NCBI GenBank assembly: GCA_032173965.1
Contig: CM063283.1
Coordinates: forward strand, 109,997,108 to 110,061,107
Origin: Sitta carolinensis
Lineage: Eukaryota; Chordata; Aves; Passeriformes; Sittidae
DNA: 64,000 bases
Direction of reading: 5' to 3'
A program made the position numbers and the translations under genes. Each line of letters begins with the position of its first letter. Position 1 is the stretch's first letter. Below are positions 35,401-48,662 of the stretch, in pieces. The notes beneath the pieces were generated by a model. It saw only the letters and a program-made list of their open reading frames with translations. It was not told the origin of the DNA and searched no databases.

Positions 35401-36016
35401 CAGGGTTTTGGTCCCAAGCTGAAAGAAATATAATCTAGGAAAAAGAGCAGCCTGGGAGGATGACTGGGTGACTTCACAGGAATACTTATTTTCTGGAATA
35501 TGAAAACACATTGGCAGTGTAGGAGAAGCAGTAGGCTGGATGACTGGGGTTTTTTTATATTAATGACTAAGTGTGCATCACACCAAAGGTCATTCCTTTC
35601 ATGCACCCCACAACTATGCAAGCCTAAGTCTGCCAGGTGGTGACCAGTGGTGACACTTCTTGTTTGTCTCCATCATCTGAGCTTGTGACTGTGGTGGGGA
35701 GCCTGGGCTCTATGATCTTATTCCTGCTGATGTAATTATTGCACAGCTAGTAGTCATGGTTCCCCAGGGCCAGAGGAAATTGCAGTAGATGGGAGAAGTG
35801 GCTTCTAGAACAGTCAGCCCTGTAGCCTGATGCTCTGCCTTTCTCACCAACAGGCAGCAGAGTTTGGGTGAGCACATTTCTGGTGAAGGAGCAGGAGGAT
35901 GTTGTGTCTGGGTTCATAAAGAACCTCATAGATTTAAGGCAAGACAGCAAAAGGTGAGTTCATTTGTCACTTAAAATAAAACAAAAAACCAAAACAAAAC
36001 AAAACTCTTGCAACAG
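32466..36016. other. Intergenic DNA, no gene recognised
   Basis: AT-rich with a purine-rich AGGAGGAGGAG stretch near 33524-33575. The segment 34030-34400 has a compact, low-repeat look with motifs such as TGTCACATCAAATGACTGCA and is a possible conserved non-coding element. ORFs are short and without family motifs. Confidence 0.5.
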
Positions 36017-36480
36017 TGTTAATATAGTGAAATAAAAAGCAGGTCTTTATTGGAAGCTTCCAGGTGCCCCCATGGATGCACACCTGGCATCAGATTTCTG
36101 TAATGTTTTATAAGTTTAACAAATAAAAGTTTAACATATCTAACAAATATTGTTCAATTAGAAGAGCAATTGGTTAGGTAATTTCCCCTGGGTTCTGCTC
36201 CACTGGAGTTGGTCCAGGGGCTTCTTTGCCCCATTTCTTGTTGTGTCCTCCCAGATTCTGGTTGGAAAATAAAATGTCATTTTGGAGGTTCTCTTCTTGA
36301 AAATAAGACTAAATAATACTTCAGGAATATGTTAGAAGGTTATCTTATTATTCTAAAATCTAAGAGAAAGGGTAGGAAAAATACCAAGAGCTATATAACT
36401 ATGTATTCACAGTCTACAAAGTTAAAAATGTATGAAAAATGTATAAAAAGCTAAAATCTTTAGGCATCACTTTCACTGAA
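36017..36480 (-). mobile_element. LTR-like block, probably an endogenous retrovirus solo LTR
   Basis: Read on the minus strand, the block has LTR layout. An AT-rich U3-like part is followed by CCCCTGGACCAACTCCAGTG and TTGCTCTTCTAATTGAACAA, then a TATA-like AACTTATAAAAC near 36105-36116. About 60 bp further on comes CTTCCAATAAAGACCTGCTT, with a polyadenylation signal at about 36042-36048, and an end near TATTAACA. The text resembles passerine ERVL/ERVK-type LTRs as I remember them. No internal viral genes are present next to it, so a solo LTR is the simplest reading. Ends and target-site duplication could not be settled, and the upstream part up to about 36.9 kb may include more LTR sequence (a second AATAAACC near 36608-36616). 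Confidence 0.5.
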
Positions 36481-39400
36481 ATTGAAATCTCAAAAAGGAC
36501 TCCCTTAGCCACTGAGTCCCTCCAGACAGACCATGGCCAGGAAAATACTTACAAAAGCCCAGTGTCTATATCTGAGAAATCTGAGCGTGGAACTTATAAG
36601 CAAGTAGGTTTATTAACAAGCTAGGTTTCCTTGTGTCTGGCAAACCAGCCCTGTTTGAATCCATCTGCAGCATAAAGAAATACAACACAAAAGTGATTAT
36701 TTCATCGTGTGCCATAAGAGCCCTCTGGCAGGAGGTGCCCATCACCCAGAGATGATGGGAGAGCAGCTCCCCATGCCCTGGGAGACAGCACAGCAAGCAG
36801 CAGTGTCACTGCCCTGGGGCTCCTGCAGGTCACCCTGGCTGTGCCACCACACCTAACCCAGCCTCTGAGGCTGCAGTGACACCAACCAGGAGTTAAGAAA
36901 CTCGCGTGGGAGAGAGAGCCCTGCTGCAGAATTGTGCCACGGTCAGAAGCAAAGAAGACTTATATCACCCAAATCTAAAGAATCATCCTCTCCTTCCTGC
37001 CTTGGAAGCTGTTTCTTTCGCTGTGAATGCTGACTCAGCTGAATACCAAATAGCTGTGCTTTGCTTTCCAGAGAAAGATGCTCTCTTTCCTCTTTCTTCT
37101 TCCCCAGAAAATATGTTTTTTTCTTAATAAAAGTGTCGCCTGCTTACACCGGAATTTCAGAACATTTCTGACACACAAGAAATAAAATTTCTTACAGTCA
37201 TAGCTGAGTTAGGTTGAGGATGGCCTGAGTCAGACTCTGAGCACCTTCTCTGACCAGATATTTCTATATCTTATTGTGGAGATACCACAATACAAGCTTA
37301 AAGATGCACCTTATTTCCTTAAGTCTGGGAAAAGAAGTTATCCTGGAGTTAGGCACTTCCACTAAAATATCTGTATGGACAAATGGGACCTGAGTGAACA
37401 ACCCAGGATTTAAACCCAAATAATATTCCGTATTAAAATACCCATATTGCATCAATAATTGAATGAAAACAGACTATAATCAAAGTGAAAATTCTTTTCC
37501 TCAGTTGTTCAGAAAAGGTTTGCTTTCCATTTGAATCCTATGTTGTGATATATTTCATTGCTTTTTTTTATTAAAAATGCGTTTATTGGAAGTATTTCTA
37601 TAAGTCTCAGGAGACTTGGCAATCATTTTTATTGGATTGATCAGTTCCACTTGCATACAAATTGCTCGCTTTGAATTGACTGTTGCAACGCATCTTTTTT
37701 ATAGAAACTGTTCTATTGATTCTGACATAAATAATGTACAGAGTACTTCAAATCATAAAAAAACATCAGTTGGGGATTCTTACCAGAATCTACTACATAT
37801 CAGACAACAACAAGCACAAAACCAAAATGCAGTAAGGATCTGTGAAACCATTAGCTTTTAGAAACTTTTCCCTCCTGGTTTTGGCAGCTGCCATTTGTCA
37901 GTCAATTATATCCTTAATTTGCACACGTTGCACATGTTTTTGCATTCGTGAAACATGAATGGGAAAAAAATCCCTTCAGCAGATCTAATGTGTCTAATGA
38001 GCGAAAAAAAAAAAGAAGAAAATGGGGGGAAGTTCAGCTGTTCTATTTTTGTTATGAACTGTTATTTTAGGAGGGGGTTTTCTTACCTTAGAGGTGTGGC
38101 TGCCTTTCTCCTCAAGTTAACACACAGCTTCATGAACCCAAGAAACATCTTTTCTACCACAAATATACCAGCTGCTCTTGGGACAGCTTGGCCAAACTGC
38201 AGCTTATTTGGAAAGCGTGTTTCTCAATTGTGGGGTGGTTTGTTCCTCAGTCTACACTTCCTGTTCCTTCATTTCTGAGCCATCACCAGCAATGGATTTA
38301 AGGTTGGTCTCTATTTCTCTTTGCACTGAGACACCCCTGCCATGTGTGACCAGCCTCCTCACATTTCCATTCTAATGACTGTCTGGGGTTTAGGGTTACT
38401 TTTGGTTCTCCAAAGCTCCACAGTTAAAAACACACTCTGATTTGCTTAGCTGCCAGTCAGGGCTCACTAACAGGAGCTCAGGAGCAAGGCTGAGCTGGGA
38501 TTTGCAGAAACAAGGGTGAATATATGCAATGGGTTCCAGTTTGTAATGGAATTTATTGAAATGGAGATGTAAGGATGAAAGCGTTTTCCAAGAGAGGTTG
38601 CATCCATTCCGTCTATGTTGTAGGAGATACAACTGCCATGTGTCTGGGTTTTCTTGATCTTGTCTCATTTTCTGACTGGAAATATCACTCCTTCTGGTCA
38701 GCTGAACATCAAGAAATTCAGGCCAAATGGTCATATATTTTTCAGATTTTGCCTGGACAGAGTTTCTGGGCAGAGAAAGAAGGCACAGCTGGTAAATCTG
38801 AATCCTAGGCAGATGTTCTGCCCAAGCAGGGTGAATCCAAGACACTGAAGATGGATAAAGGCCCATGAACATGCAGTATCCTTCATGGACATGTGCCTTT
38901 CTGCTCAGGACATCTCCGTCAGACTGTGGAAATCCTAGGAAGAGACGTTGTTGCAAGTATGGGCACAAAAAAAGGGTGAAATAAAGATGGGAGAGTATTC
39001 ACTGTGCTGCTCTCCAGCTAAATTATACCTTTGGTCATGTGTTGGCCTTGATTTCCCACCTTGATTTTACACTGAAACCTGGAGCACACTGCTCAGATGT
39101 CCTTGCCCTGCCATGGTGGTGGCCTCCTGTTTGCTGTTGATCAGCAGCAGCTGTGGAGCACAACTTGGGTGTCAACATCTGTTACATGAGTGCATTTCTT
39201 GCATGAAATGGAAGAAAGTATAGTGCCCCAGGACATGGTAGGGTTTTGATTTTATGTCTTTTAAAAAAAAGTTATGTAAATCAACAGGGGGTGCCCATAT
39301 TTCCCTTATTTCTTTAAGACTGCAGAGGAATGGTTGGCCTTTGTTTTTTTCCCAAGGAGCTGGGGGTTTTTTTTAGAAATTAAGAAAAAGGAAAAAAAAT

Positions 39401-40814
39401 ATAAAACAAATGTTCCCACCCATCTGTCAGCAGTCCATTAGCACACAAGTCCTTGGCAATGGGGAGAAAAAGAGCTCATACCAGGCTCTGAGGTGGATGG
39501 TGGGGCATGAGCAATGGTGGCTGGCTTGAGGCAGTGGCAATATGCCGTGCAATGTTGGAGTTACCCCTTCAGCAGCAGCCACTTTGATGCCTCTTGCTCC
39601 TCCCTGCCTTCTACTGACTGAAATTTCTCTTTGCACACAATGCAGCGCAGTGGAGCAGGTGAGATTCCACAACTCCTCACAATATCTGGTTATGTCCCAA
39701 GGAGAAAGTTACCTTCCAAGAAAACCTCACCATGTGATCTTGAAATGCTTTGCAGAACTTGCCTCACTGATACTTTGCTTGTCTCACCAGGAGTCTGTGA
39801 TTATATCCTTGTTTCCTCAACTTTGAGCAGACTCAGGGGAAGCCAGAAAGCAGTGGGGCTGCCCTCTCCAAGCAGCCCTGGCCAGTTTGCCTCCCTAACA
39901 AGTTTCAATAACACTTCAGATGCCCCTGTCCTCACCGTGGAAAAAATCTGTGAAAAATGGAAAAGTATGATCAGCTTAAATTATGGTCTACAGTGACAGG
40001 ATGGGGGAAATTAAGCTGTTTTTTTCTGTTTACATTGTGCTCTGTGGAGACAGCGAAGCTTTACCCGGGCTTGCTTGAATAATGAGCCACTAAACAGAGA
40101 GCTGCATATCACTTAACAAACAGCTCCTCACAGAATTCGTGTTAATGATGCCATTCCTTCTGATTAGATTCAGCTGATTTCTCGCTGGCTCTCAGAGGGC
40201 TCCGTGCGAGGCTCTGGGTGCCCTGTGGGAGCAGCAATGACACAGCCACGCCGGGACAGTCACCAGATAGCCTGAGAACTGCCCAGTTCCACGGGGATCT
40301 GCTTGCAAAGCGGCACGGCTGCCATGCAGGGAAGGGCTGTGCTCCTGGGGAGCTGCGGGCCATCGGCGGTGCAGATTGTCAGGAGAGAATAGCCAGAGGG
40401 GGGGTCTGCTTCCCAAAGATGTGCACAGTCCCCCAGAGCCGGGCTATGGCTGGGAAGCTTTATTCTCATTACAGATTTGATGATGTGAACATTGGCTGTT
40501 TAGAGTTTTCTCAGCTTTTTGTTTTTCGCTTTTTGTCTGCAACTGGACAGGCGACAGATTCCACGTGGCTGAGTGGCCACAGTCCTGCGGGAAGAGGAAC
40601 ACGTTCTCCTGGGAACTCGGGCTTGCTGACAAGGGAGCCCATGCAGATTCAGGCAACAGAATATGAAGAGAGTTTTAATCACAAGAAAATGAAATTAAAA
40701 TGTTCAGATGCAGAGTGTCTGGTTGGTAACTCCTTCACTTTTTTGCCCGGTACTGCTGTGTTTTGTGTGGCTTATGATTATTATTGTCCCCTTAAGATAA
40801 TGAAATGGGCAAAC
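36481..40814. other. Intergenic DNA, no gene recognised
   Basis: No coding evidence. ORFs of up to 190 codons (minus strand, 38396-38968) lack domains. The stretch 36.48-36.9 kb may belong to the adjacent LTR-like block. Confidence 0.5.
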
Positions 40815-40928
40815 GGGAAGGGAAGGGAAAGGGAAGGGAAGGGAAGGGAAGGGAAGGGAAGGGAAGGAGAAGGGAAGGGAAGGGAAGGGAAGGGAAGGGA
40901 AGGGAAGGGAAGGGAAGGGAAGGGAAGG
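40815..40928 (+). repeat. (GGGAA)n pentanucleotide tract
   Basis: About 114 bp of GGGAA units, all purine on the plus strand, with small interruptions at 40826-40831 and 40866-40872. It is translated in the surrounding open frame as REGKGREGKG, which is not a protein signal. Confidence 0.97.
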
Positions 40929-43737
40929 ATGCCCTCTGCTTGGAGTTCACTGTGGAGATGCTGGCAGTCCTGCTGTCTCTGTCTGGGAAGCAGCACAGCT
41001 GCATCATTGCTGTCCTGCTGGTGAAAATCTAAAAACTTGAGTTTGGTGGCTTGCCCAGGTGGGCTAAGCTGTTAAAGCTGTTTGACTTGCACCAGTGGGG
41101 GCTTAGGGCCCACTGACTCACACTGAATTGCAAATCAAAGACAATTCCAAGGATTTTGTTTCCTCTAACAATGAAGGTTTCACTGGTTTCACCTCTTCTG
41201 AACCTTTCCTGGTGGGCTCCCACTTTGTTGCAGAGGAACAGGAGAGCAGAGCTCAGCTGTGAGCTCCAGGAGGAGGACTGTGTTCTGCCTGAGTTCTTTA
41301 ACTCCCCTGTTCTCCCAGGGAGGGCTGGTGCTTTGTTTAGAGATCTTCTGGGCCTGGGGCTGGGCACCACGCTGTATTTTCTGTATTTCTGCTTTCAAAT
41401 TAGTTTGACATAACTGAGAGAAGAAAATAGTGGTAGTGTTTCACTTTGGTAGCTTTTAAGAGCAGTTCTTTAATGCAGGCAAGCAAGTACTGATTTAATC
41501 TTCTGCCTGTGCACCAACATTTGTCTCTGAAACACTTCAGCCACAGCACCAGAAATGGTGTTTCTCCATTAACCAAGGCCCACAAGTGCAGTTGTGAGCC
41601 TCTGCTTCACAACACTGCTAAAAATACAAATACAGTTTGTGGTGCATAGCATACTTTGTTTATAATCTCATCGCTTCGTATATGGCTTCCATTGCAAACT
41701 GTGGGATATATCATCCTGTCTCTTACAGTGTAGAAATAGTGTATAAAAATCAGATTGAGCCCTTTATTTATAGTCGTCAAGAACCAGATGACAGAAAACA
41801 TCTTCTGCCTGGAGAATGATTACTGCTGGTGTTTCCCGGGTACCCTCTTCATCAAACAGTGGGAATGTTTCTTGTCTTTAGCATCACATCTGCAATGCTA
41901 GAGCCAAGAAAATGTCAATAACTCTGCTATTATGAATCCCTGCTTTCAAGGATTAATAATTTCACACTTACTCACACACAGGCAAAAGCATCGGAAACTG
42001 AAATTTGGCACAAACATTTGTAATCCAAGAGCAAAGCTTAATTCTGCAAAATGATCTCTGCAGTTTTGAGTCTGAGAGAATTCTCAAGGTGCCTGCATTT
42101 TATTTTTTTTCTTTGAGTCAGTTGTTTGGAAATGATACAATCTCACTTGCTATCTGGCAAGAACTCATTTGTATGCCTGAAGCTCTCAGTAGGGAAAAAA
42201 TTGTGGTTTACTTTGTCATGCTTTCTTGCTTTTCTAATGGAGTTTTCTCTAGATGCCAAGGAAAGGGAGATGGTGAAGTCCAATTGGTACAGCAGAATGC
42301 CTCCATCCTTTCTAAATTTGTCCATTAAATATTCCAGCCTCCCCTCATTGTTTAAAACCCCTTTATATGTAGCTGAGTAATATGTGTAAAGAATATTATG
42401 CAGGAAAATGTAATTTTATAGAGAAACCAAAACCCCAAGTATCTCCCCAAGCACTGAAATAAAGGAAGTCTAGTTTATCCTAGGTTTTGTTTGAGTTTGA
42501 TCAACTTCAGTTTTGCTAAATTTTGAATTTTAATTGAAGTTTTCCCTTACAGATAGTCATTTATAATCTCTCCATTTATAGTCTCTCTTATTCTTTCCTT
42601 CTTGACCTTTCCTTTCTCCCATGTAGATTTTAATTAGCTTTTTCTCTCTCTGTTTCAATGAATTTGCTGAAATTTGTATTCTTGACAACTTTTTCCCTCT
42701 TCCTGTTAGATTTTTTTTTTTAAATTCAGTTAACAGGTTTAAAAAGTGTTGCCAGATCCCATAGTTGCACATAATTAAAATACACATACACTGGAAAGAG
42801 ACAAACCTCATTAGCTTAGAAAAGCAGGTTTAAAAAAGCCCTCTGGCTCTCTCAGCTTTTGTGTGACAGTATCTCAGTTGTCCAAAAATGACTAATAATC
42901 TAAGAATCTGCAGTAATAGTGTGAATTTCTCATCAGTCATTGCCCAATGATCTTTGGGCACCTTTTGAAAATGTAAATAAACTGAAGTACCAAACATAAG
43001 GCAACATGCCCAATTTGATTTTTATTATGCAACTGGCAAGTTGCTAAATTACAGAAGTGTTGGTGAAGAAAATTTGAACAGATGTTTTTTTCTGGTGATG
43101 CACAATTTCATGTCAAAACCCAGGACTTGGTAGCATTCAGAACACCCACGCTGTTGTTGTTGATGACAAGGGAATACAGTCCAGTTTAGCTTCTTCCAGA
43201 GACCTAACACCCTTCCTTTGCATTTCTGGACTGCTGGCTTAAATAATTCACTCATTCTGAATCCATGCACTTGCTTCCTCCCTCAGTCACTAATCCAAAG
43301 CATGAACAACCTTCCTGAAGTTATCACTTCATATTTCAGCTTGTAAAACATGGCATTTCAGGCCTTTTGCACAAGCTGCCTTGGCTGCTGCTCCTGCTGT
43401 GGGGCCAGGGCATGACTGGTGCCCGGAATCCAAAATTCAAGTGGAGGAAGTGTCAGGCATTTGATCCTCCTGTCCTCACACGTAGTGATGCAAGGATCGT
43501 CAGTGGAGTGGAATATTAAACATTGCAGGCGAGACAGCTTGAGTGGGAAGCCTGTGGTTTCATGAGGAGTGCTCTCCATTCTCTTGTTAAAATGATGCAA
43601 CTGGGTCAGAAACAACCCAAGTCACTTCGTGATCAATGTGTTAAGGGCAGCCTACTCTAACTCTGACAGAGAAGTTACCTTTCTCCACTTGAGGGAAGGG
43701 GCTGATTAAGCTCTTAAGTAATGTGTGCATAGAACAT
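40929..43737. other. Intergenic DNA between the two pentanucleotide tracts
   Basis: No gene or dispersed repeat recognised. A T run at 42712-42722 and loosely repeated TTTATAATCTCTCCATTTATAGTCTCTC near 42560-42587 are the only simple structures. Confidence 0.5.
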
Positions 43738-43999
43738 TCCTCTCCTCTCCTCTCCTCTCCTCTCCTCTCCTCTCCTCTCCTCTCCTCTCCTCTCCTCTCC
43801 TCTCCTCTCCTCTCCTCTCCTCTCCTCTCCTCTCCTCTCCTCTCCTCTCCTCTCCTCTCCTCTCCTCTCCTCTCCTCTCCTCCTCCTCTCCTCTCCTCTC
43901 CTCTCCTCTCCTCTCCTCTCCTCTCCTCTCCTCTCCTCTCCCTCTCCTCTCCTCTCCTCTCCTCTCCTCTCCTCTCCTCTCCTCTCCTCTCCTCTCCTC
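43738..43999 (+). repeat. (CTCCT)n pentanucleotide tract, 262 bp
   Basis: An almost pure CTCCT/TCTCC array, all pyrimidine on the plus strand, with phase-shifting interruptions at about 43880-43886 and 43938-43943. All open frames through it (SSPLLSSPLL or ERRGEERRGE) are repeat translations. Confidence 0.98.
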
Positions 44000-44533
44000 A
44001 TGCCACCTTAGAGTTACAAATGTTTCTAACACCATCAACTGGATTTGGCTTGACCTTTGGACTTCACAACCTGCTGCAAGAGCACCTCATACAAGAAATC
44101 TGGGCCAGCCAAGCCCAAAGGTCCCCCTTGTCCCACACCAAACAGCAAATCCATGAGCCTGCAACGAGAAGCTGAATATGTGGAGAGGAATATCCACCTC
44201 CATAGGGCCTGCCTGGTGTAGACCTGCATGCCATGCCAGGCCAGTTCTGTGACAATACAGAGAAACCAGAATGTCACATCAAAGGTGATCCCCAGGTAAC
44301 CTCTGGGGGGAAAGCCTGAAACCAAAACACTGATTGAACAAAGTTCCTGACTACTTTGGCTTCAGTCTGAGTATCCACATACTTAAACAAGCTGGAGTCT
44401 CCTGCTAAGTGGTGACCTTAAAAAGGAAAGACAGAATATGACATTTGAGTGATGGGTAAGGGTTCAAAACCTACAGTAGGTGCCCTATATGGCCTTTTAC
44501 CTTCCCAGAGAGTGCTTTAAGGGCTATTCTGGT

Positions 44534-44610
44534 GTTAACTGAAACCTCTCATATGCCTCATACTTTTATTCTCTTGTTAACAGGAACCCCTCATATGCCT
44601 AATATTTTTG
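44534..44610 (+). repeat. Imperfect 42-bp tandem duplication
   Basis: GTTAACTGAAACCTCTCATA...GCCTCATACTTTTATT is followed 42 bp later by GTTAACAGGAACCCCTCATA...GCCTAATATTTTT. The second copy is incomplete. Confidence 0.75.
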
Positions 44611-45105
44611 GTAATGACAAATCCCCTGTCATTATCAGGTCAGGTGGATTTGCCCTGTAAAAATAACTTTTGCTGCAAGGCTGACAAGACACCTTTAGTG
44701 TAATCAAGACTGGTAGAATTGGGAGAAAGTGTAAAAGTCAAAGCAGTTGTTTAATGGCTGATAAGTAATTTCTGTGTACATCAATGACAAATAACAGTGC
44801 TGGTTTTGTCCAGGACTTTTGCAGCATGCTGCATCCTCTGTTCTTTCTGTAGAAATCACCCCAAAACCTGTGTGAGACATTCTGCTTGTACATTTTTCCC
44901 TGCATGAATTATAATGGTATAAAACTAATGGAATAGAGAGGAGCATCGGGACGTCTGTCATCAATGTCCATGCCAATATGACAAGCACTAAAAAGCACCA
45001 GTTCCTCAGTAGTGCAGAGAATGAGGGCTGGGTGGATTGTATTTCTGGAACTATTATTACAGAGAGACTTGCAAGAAGGATACACGCTGTGAATGAAATG
45101 GGTAT

Positions 45106-45240
45106 GGAATCACAGAGGCTAATGATAGAAAAAGGCCATTTATGTCAACTGCTGTATTTCCCTGCTGCTATAGGATTGTTCCCAATGAGATACAGTGTAT
45201 TTTTAGTGCTTTGTCCAGTCTGGTTTCATATGTAAATAAT
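45106..45240 (-). mobile_element. Diverged CR1 LINE 3' fragment
   Basis: GGAATCACAGAGGCTAATGA, then CTATAGGATTGTTCCCAATG, TACAGTGTATTTTTAGTGCT and TTGTCCAGTCTGGTTT follow an antisense CR1 subfamily 3' end of birds and reptiles. Strongly diverged. Confidence 0.5.
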
Positions 45241-48200
45241 AAAGATTGTCATCCATAAAAGATCCTGAAATAGTTTTGTTCTAGTTTTGTCTTTCCTCTT
45301 CTTTCCCTCGTCCCCTCCTTAATTTCTTATTCAGGCTAAATGAGAACAGGAAAGACAGACACACTTTTTTTTTTTTCCCCCTTTCTGTTCTTTCTTCTTT
45401 CTACTGTTTGACCCTCTTCATAGGCAGAATTTATCTGACCTGATTTTTGAAAAATTGTATTTGGACAGTTGAGTTTTATATGCTCTTCTATCACTGGGCT
45501 CTTCGACATACAATGGCTCAGCTTGACAGGAAACAACCTACTTGCAAAAAAACCTGGAAAACAAGTAATAAACAAGCAGTGATTTCTGCTCAGGTAGGAA
45601 CTGAACTGAAGCTTTTGCATTTGCTTTCATGTGTTCTGTTTCTCACATAATTTTATGAGTTGTCAAGGGTTTACTCACTGCCCACCTGTCCATTATACAC
45701 AGTGTTCCAGCTCAGTGAGCCCAGGGTGTGGTTTAGATTGAAATCAACTATAAACCGTGCCACAAAAAGTACAAGCAATGTGACAACAAAATAAAGCCAT
45801 CTTTTTGGTATAGAAAGACAGCTACGCTTTCATATTTGGGGGTACTTTTAATTTCCCTTTTTTGACTTTGCAGCCGTAGACAGTTACATCTCCCGTAGAT
45901 GTAAACTGTTATGGCACAGCTTTCAGCAAATGAAGTTTTTGGCTTGCAACTGATCAGTGTTAGGAGAGAAACTTGTCCTCAGTGGTTTGTCACTGCACGT
46001 GCCAGCAAGTCAAGTGGAGAGGCTGAGGGAGCTGCAGCTGAGGTGCTGCTGTCTTGAGTGAATGGCCCTCAGCAAATCTTGTCTTTGATCTGTGTGCAGT
46101 CACATCTCTGCTCTGAATCTGGTGAGCATTAGTACCTTTGAATCAGTGAAACAGTGGACAAATTAATGGCCTCTTTGTTCCTCATGGGAGAAACCCATCT
46201 AAATAGTAGCCTGAATGGGAGCACAGAGAACAAAAAGACGTAGGGACTGAATTAATACCAGCTGAGTGTGCATGCCCTGTCTGCAGGAAAAGAAATAGAG
46301 AGAGATGGAAAATGAGGACACACCAGAAAATTACTTGTCATCTGCTGTTCAGATAAAGCTGTGGAGAGAGAGAGAGACCAGGGGAAAAAAGAAGTTCTGT
46401 TATGGATTGTGTTGGCTGAAAAGAGTCTTGAAATAGAAACTGCGTCCTATTGTCCGTCCATGCTGAGTTCAGGGAAATAGGGCTCCTGACATCCTTTTTC
46501 AATAATAAGTCTTGCACAAAGCACCCAGCTCCAGCACTGGCTTCTTTTCCCAATAGAAACAACCCTCAAGGTATTCAATATTGGCTAACTGCTGTGGTTG
46601 CTTTGAGGGAAGAAAAAAGAAAGGTGCTTTTTCTCAGAAGAAAAAGAGAGGTGAAGCTACACATACCTACCTAATCCATGTTATCCCTCAGTGACAGGCT
46701 GCCATGTCCCATGACTTTGGGAAGTCCTCCCAGAAGCTGCTGAGGGGGAAAGAAGCCTCAGCCCTTACTTACTCCAGTTTATTCCTGATTTACTTCAGGG
46801 AGAGAAGAAACAATATCCAGTAGGTTCTGAATTTATAGCTGTCCTCCTCTGTATGTAGTTCTTCATGTTTGTGGCATTGATTTCGGTATCCACAGTGAAA
46901 TAGTCACTTTACACGTTTATTTCTAATAGGAAACTCACTGATATTCATGTTCAGGCAATCAGAAAAATCACATCTGTGTCTTAACAACTGAAAACATTGC
47001 TAAACTGAAAAATGGCCAGCAACAACCTCACACTGTTGTCCTTCCACTGCCACAAGAGAAGATAATGATATTAAAATCAATTCAGATTTGTGAAATGGCA
47101 TGAATTTTTTCACGTAATATTTACTGGCCCAACTTTTAGAATAGCTTGATTTTTATTTTTCATCCTCTTCTATCTTGCCATGTTACCTTACAACTTTCCT
47201 CCTCAGCTTGGCTGTTGCATGTTGGGTTTTCTGAGTTTGGTCTTTGGGTTTTACCAGTGCCCTTCTCAAGAAATGTGTCTTTTGCTGCCTTCCTCCCATT
47301 GCAATTACAGGATGCATCATATAGATTGAGTCCTTCAGTCTTTAAAAAAGTTCTGTCTGTAACAAGTTGCTTTTTTTTCCTTTTTAAATTAAATTTTATC
47401 CATTCACTTCACAGCCCTTGTGTCCCATTTTATCTTCTATCACACAACAACCAACATTTTGATTTCTTCAGTGTACTTATGTTTCCATGGTGAAGGGAAT
47501 ATGATCATCTTTTCTTGTGGCTTTATAGATTTGAATGGCATAAACTACAGATAGACTTTTTAATCTTCTAATTAATTTTTTTTTTGTTTTTGCCTTGAAT
47601 CCTTTGTGTTAAAGTTAAATATAATTTTTAATCATGTGATTATTAGATATCAACCCTTCAAGGCCAAGTAAGCTAGTGGTCTGACTTCCAGAACGTTTCA
47701 TCCAGTTACCTTTACCTGGGTTCAACATCTTTTATTTACCTAAAGCATCTCTTCCAGAAAGGCACCTGGGCTTGAGATAAAGGATTCACCTCTTTATGTG
47801 GTAGTTTGGGAAAATAATTAATCATTATCTTAGAACACTGTGCCTTACTTCTCATTTAAATTTTTCCAGATTTAACCCCCAGATATTGATTCATGTTTGG
47901 CTTCTGCTTGATTAAAGTACATAAGGTACTTATAATAAAAGAGTATTCGATCTTTCCTTTGACAGGCTAAACATATGGAGCTCTTCAAGTCTCTTGCTTG
48001 GTGCTCTTCCTGAACCAAATCAGGGAAATGAATTATGCTGCACTCAGTGTCCTACAGGGGAAACAATGGGAGCGTGTTTGGCACAGAAACATTGTGCTTC
48101 ACTGGGACTTGGAAGAGGAGGAAAAAGAGGAGGGAGAGGAGCTTAGGCAGGGTAGGAGACAGACATTCCTAGGAGAGCTGCAAAGAAAGTCACTGGGGAT

Positions 48201-48503
48201 GAACCCAGGTGCCTGCACATGCCACAGCTCTGCAGTTTCTTACCTGCTGTTCTGGAAAAGTGGTGAGGACATAGTGCCTGGTCTTTAGCTGTCTGCATCA
48301 GCCTGGCTTGGACCCTAACAAATCCTGAAACTCACCTGGCAGGGACAGGACCCAGATTTCTCTGTAAACATGACCCAGTGATCAGACAAAAGCATTTAGT
48401 CTTCGTTATAAACTGCTTTAGCTAGAATAAAGAGACTGTGCTAGGGAGAAAGATAAAATAGTTTTTATTTAATTCTTTTGAAAGTGATGTTTTGGCAGTT
48501 ATG
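45241..48503. other. Intergenic DNA, no gene recognised
   Basis: AT-rich. Contains T runs near 45366-45376 and 47580-47590 and a short GA repeat at 46362-46375. Nothing coding or RNA-like seen. Confidence 0.55.
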
Positions 48504-48662
48504 TATCACAGAAGGGTTTGTGTTGGAGACCATTAAAATCATCCAGTTCCAACTCCCTGCCATGGGCAGAGATGCCTTCCACTAGACCAGGTTGCTCAAA
48601 GCCCTGTCCAACCTGGCCTGGAATTCTTCTAAGGACAAGAAACCCACAAATTCTCTAGGATA
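48504..48662 (-). mobile_element. CR1 LINE 3' fragment
   Basis: Starts TCACAGAAGGGTTTGTGTTG, then CATCCAGTTCCAACTCCCTG, CCATGGGCAGAGATGCCTTC, CACTAGACCAGGTTGCTCAA and AGCCCTGTCCAACCTGGCCT. This is the classic antisense CR1 3' terminus, heavily truncated. Confidence 0.9.

Noticed and set aside
38396..38968. 190-codon minus-strand open frame
   Set aside because: No domain, repeat-like or signal features; plus-strand frames overlap it, and composition is that of non-coding DNA.
40218..41024. 268-codon plus-strand open frame
   Set aside because: A third of it is the (GGGAA)n tract translated as GREGKGREGK; the rest has no domain.
43706..44175. Open frames of 95-150 codons over the CTCCT tract
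   Set aside because: Pure pentanucleotide repeat translations in several frames and both strands.
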